From NCBI GenBank assembly GCA_027491845.1, contig JAOZGF010000224.1, positions 1 to 6,459 of the forward strand: DNA of 6,459 bases, given 5' to 3'. This document shows positions 6,241-6,459 of this stretch, one piece after another; the stretch's first letter is position 1; every line of letters starts with the position of its first letter. This DNA comes from Thermoproteota archaeon (GTDB lineage Archaea; Korarchaeota; JAOZGF01). The notes under the pieces are model-generated. The model ran no database searches. It was not told the DNA's origin and saw only the letters and a program-made list of their open reading frames with translations. A program made the position numbers and the translations under genes.

Positions 6241-6459
6241 ATGTGGACAGGCTTCTTCTTTAAATTCGTTTGTTTTAAGCTACCTTACGTCACCCTCATA
6301 GTTGTCATCGTAGGTCTCGCAAACAGGTTTTTAAGCTGGCTTACGAAGAGGAAAGCTGTTGCCTTAAAGAACTACGGCGAAAAATCCCTCAGGAAGTTTC
6401 TCTGGGCGATCAGGTTTTTCTTAACAGACATGGTTTTTCTAAGGAAATTGCTTTACCAA
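6241..6459 (+). CDS. N-terminus of a membrane protein resembling NarI/HdrE/DsrM-type cytochrome b subunits (cut by window edge)
   Basis: The frame from ATG 6241 is open for 73 codons to the window end. A hydrophobic helix covers about 11-29, with LPYVTLIVVIVGLANRFLSWL at about 14-34. Then comes a basic loop (TKRKAVALKNYGEKSLRK) and a segment FLWAIRFFLTDMVFLRKLLYQ at about 53-73. The pattern of a first helix with PY...G..NRF..WL, a loop, and then an F..D..FLRK-L segment resembles the start of membrane cytochrome b subunits in the nitrate reductase gamma, heterodisulfide reductase HdrE and DsrM group. Those subunits bind haem and pass electrons between the quinone or methanophenazine pool and a soluble partner. 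The haem-ligand histidines would lie further on and cannot be checked. A consensus TATA box and AGGGG ribosome site support the start. It could instead be another membrane protein; the family call is moderate. Confidence 0.55.
   Translation, partial: MWTGFFFKFVCFKLPYVTLIVVIVGLANRFLSWLTKRKAVALKNYGEKSLRKFLWAIRFFLTDMVFLRKLLYQ

Overview
The window looks like a piece of an archaeal chromosome. The support is indirect but consistent: TTTAWATA-type TATA boxes lie about 50-70 bases before start codons, two genes probably start with TTG, and the families fit (an archaeal-type HflX GTPase, an F420-linked FrhB-like iron-sulfur protein, a small archaeal winged-helix regulator, and a DUF3782-type coiled-coil/nuclease protein). 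A lineage in the Thermoproteota (TACK) group, for example a Bathyarchaeia-like organism, is a reasonable guess. The sequence alone does not prove it.

Layout. Minus strand, 1-1536: a truncated FrhB/FdhB-like protein carrying two 4Fe-4S motifs (1-341), preceded in the reading direction by hflX (433-1536). A 250-base divergent intergenic region (1537-1786) holds candidate promoters for hflX and for the plus-strand gene after it. Plus strand, 1787-4492: a full-length P2A (SERCA/PacL-like) Ca2+-transporting P-type ATPase with all the expected catalytic and ion-ligand residues. Plus strand, 4630-5528: a two-gene operon of a 6-7-helix membrane protein of unknown family and a 92-residue winged-helix DNA-binding protein, joined by an ATGA overlap. 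Minus strand, 5525-6096: a broken DUF3782/PD-(D/E)XK-like gene with three reading-frame lesions, whose stop codon overlaps the stop of the winged-helix gene. Plus strand, 6241 to the window end: the N-terminus of a membrane protein resembling NarI/HdrE/DsrM-type cytochrome b subunits. No intergenic stretch exceeds 300 bases. I found no RNA gene, CRISPR array or insertion sequence.

How it fits together. The genes do not form one pathway. HflX is a ribosome-associated GTPase, the ATPase handles cation (probably Ca2+) export, and the two edge genes suggest redox or energy metabolism that continues outside the window. The part that looks most like a system of its own is the membrane protein/winged-helix pair, which could be a split one-component membrane sensor and regulator. 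A 15-base AT-rich motif with an ACGTTTTTT core occurs at three places, all intergenic. Two of these touch the TATA boxes of this operon and of the cytochrome b-like gene, and they match each other at 14 of 15 positions. An attractive but untested idea is that the winged-helix protein binds this motif.
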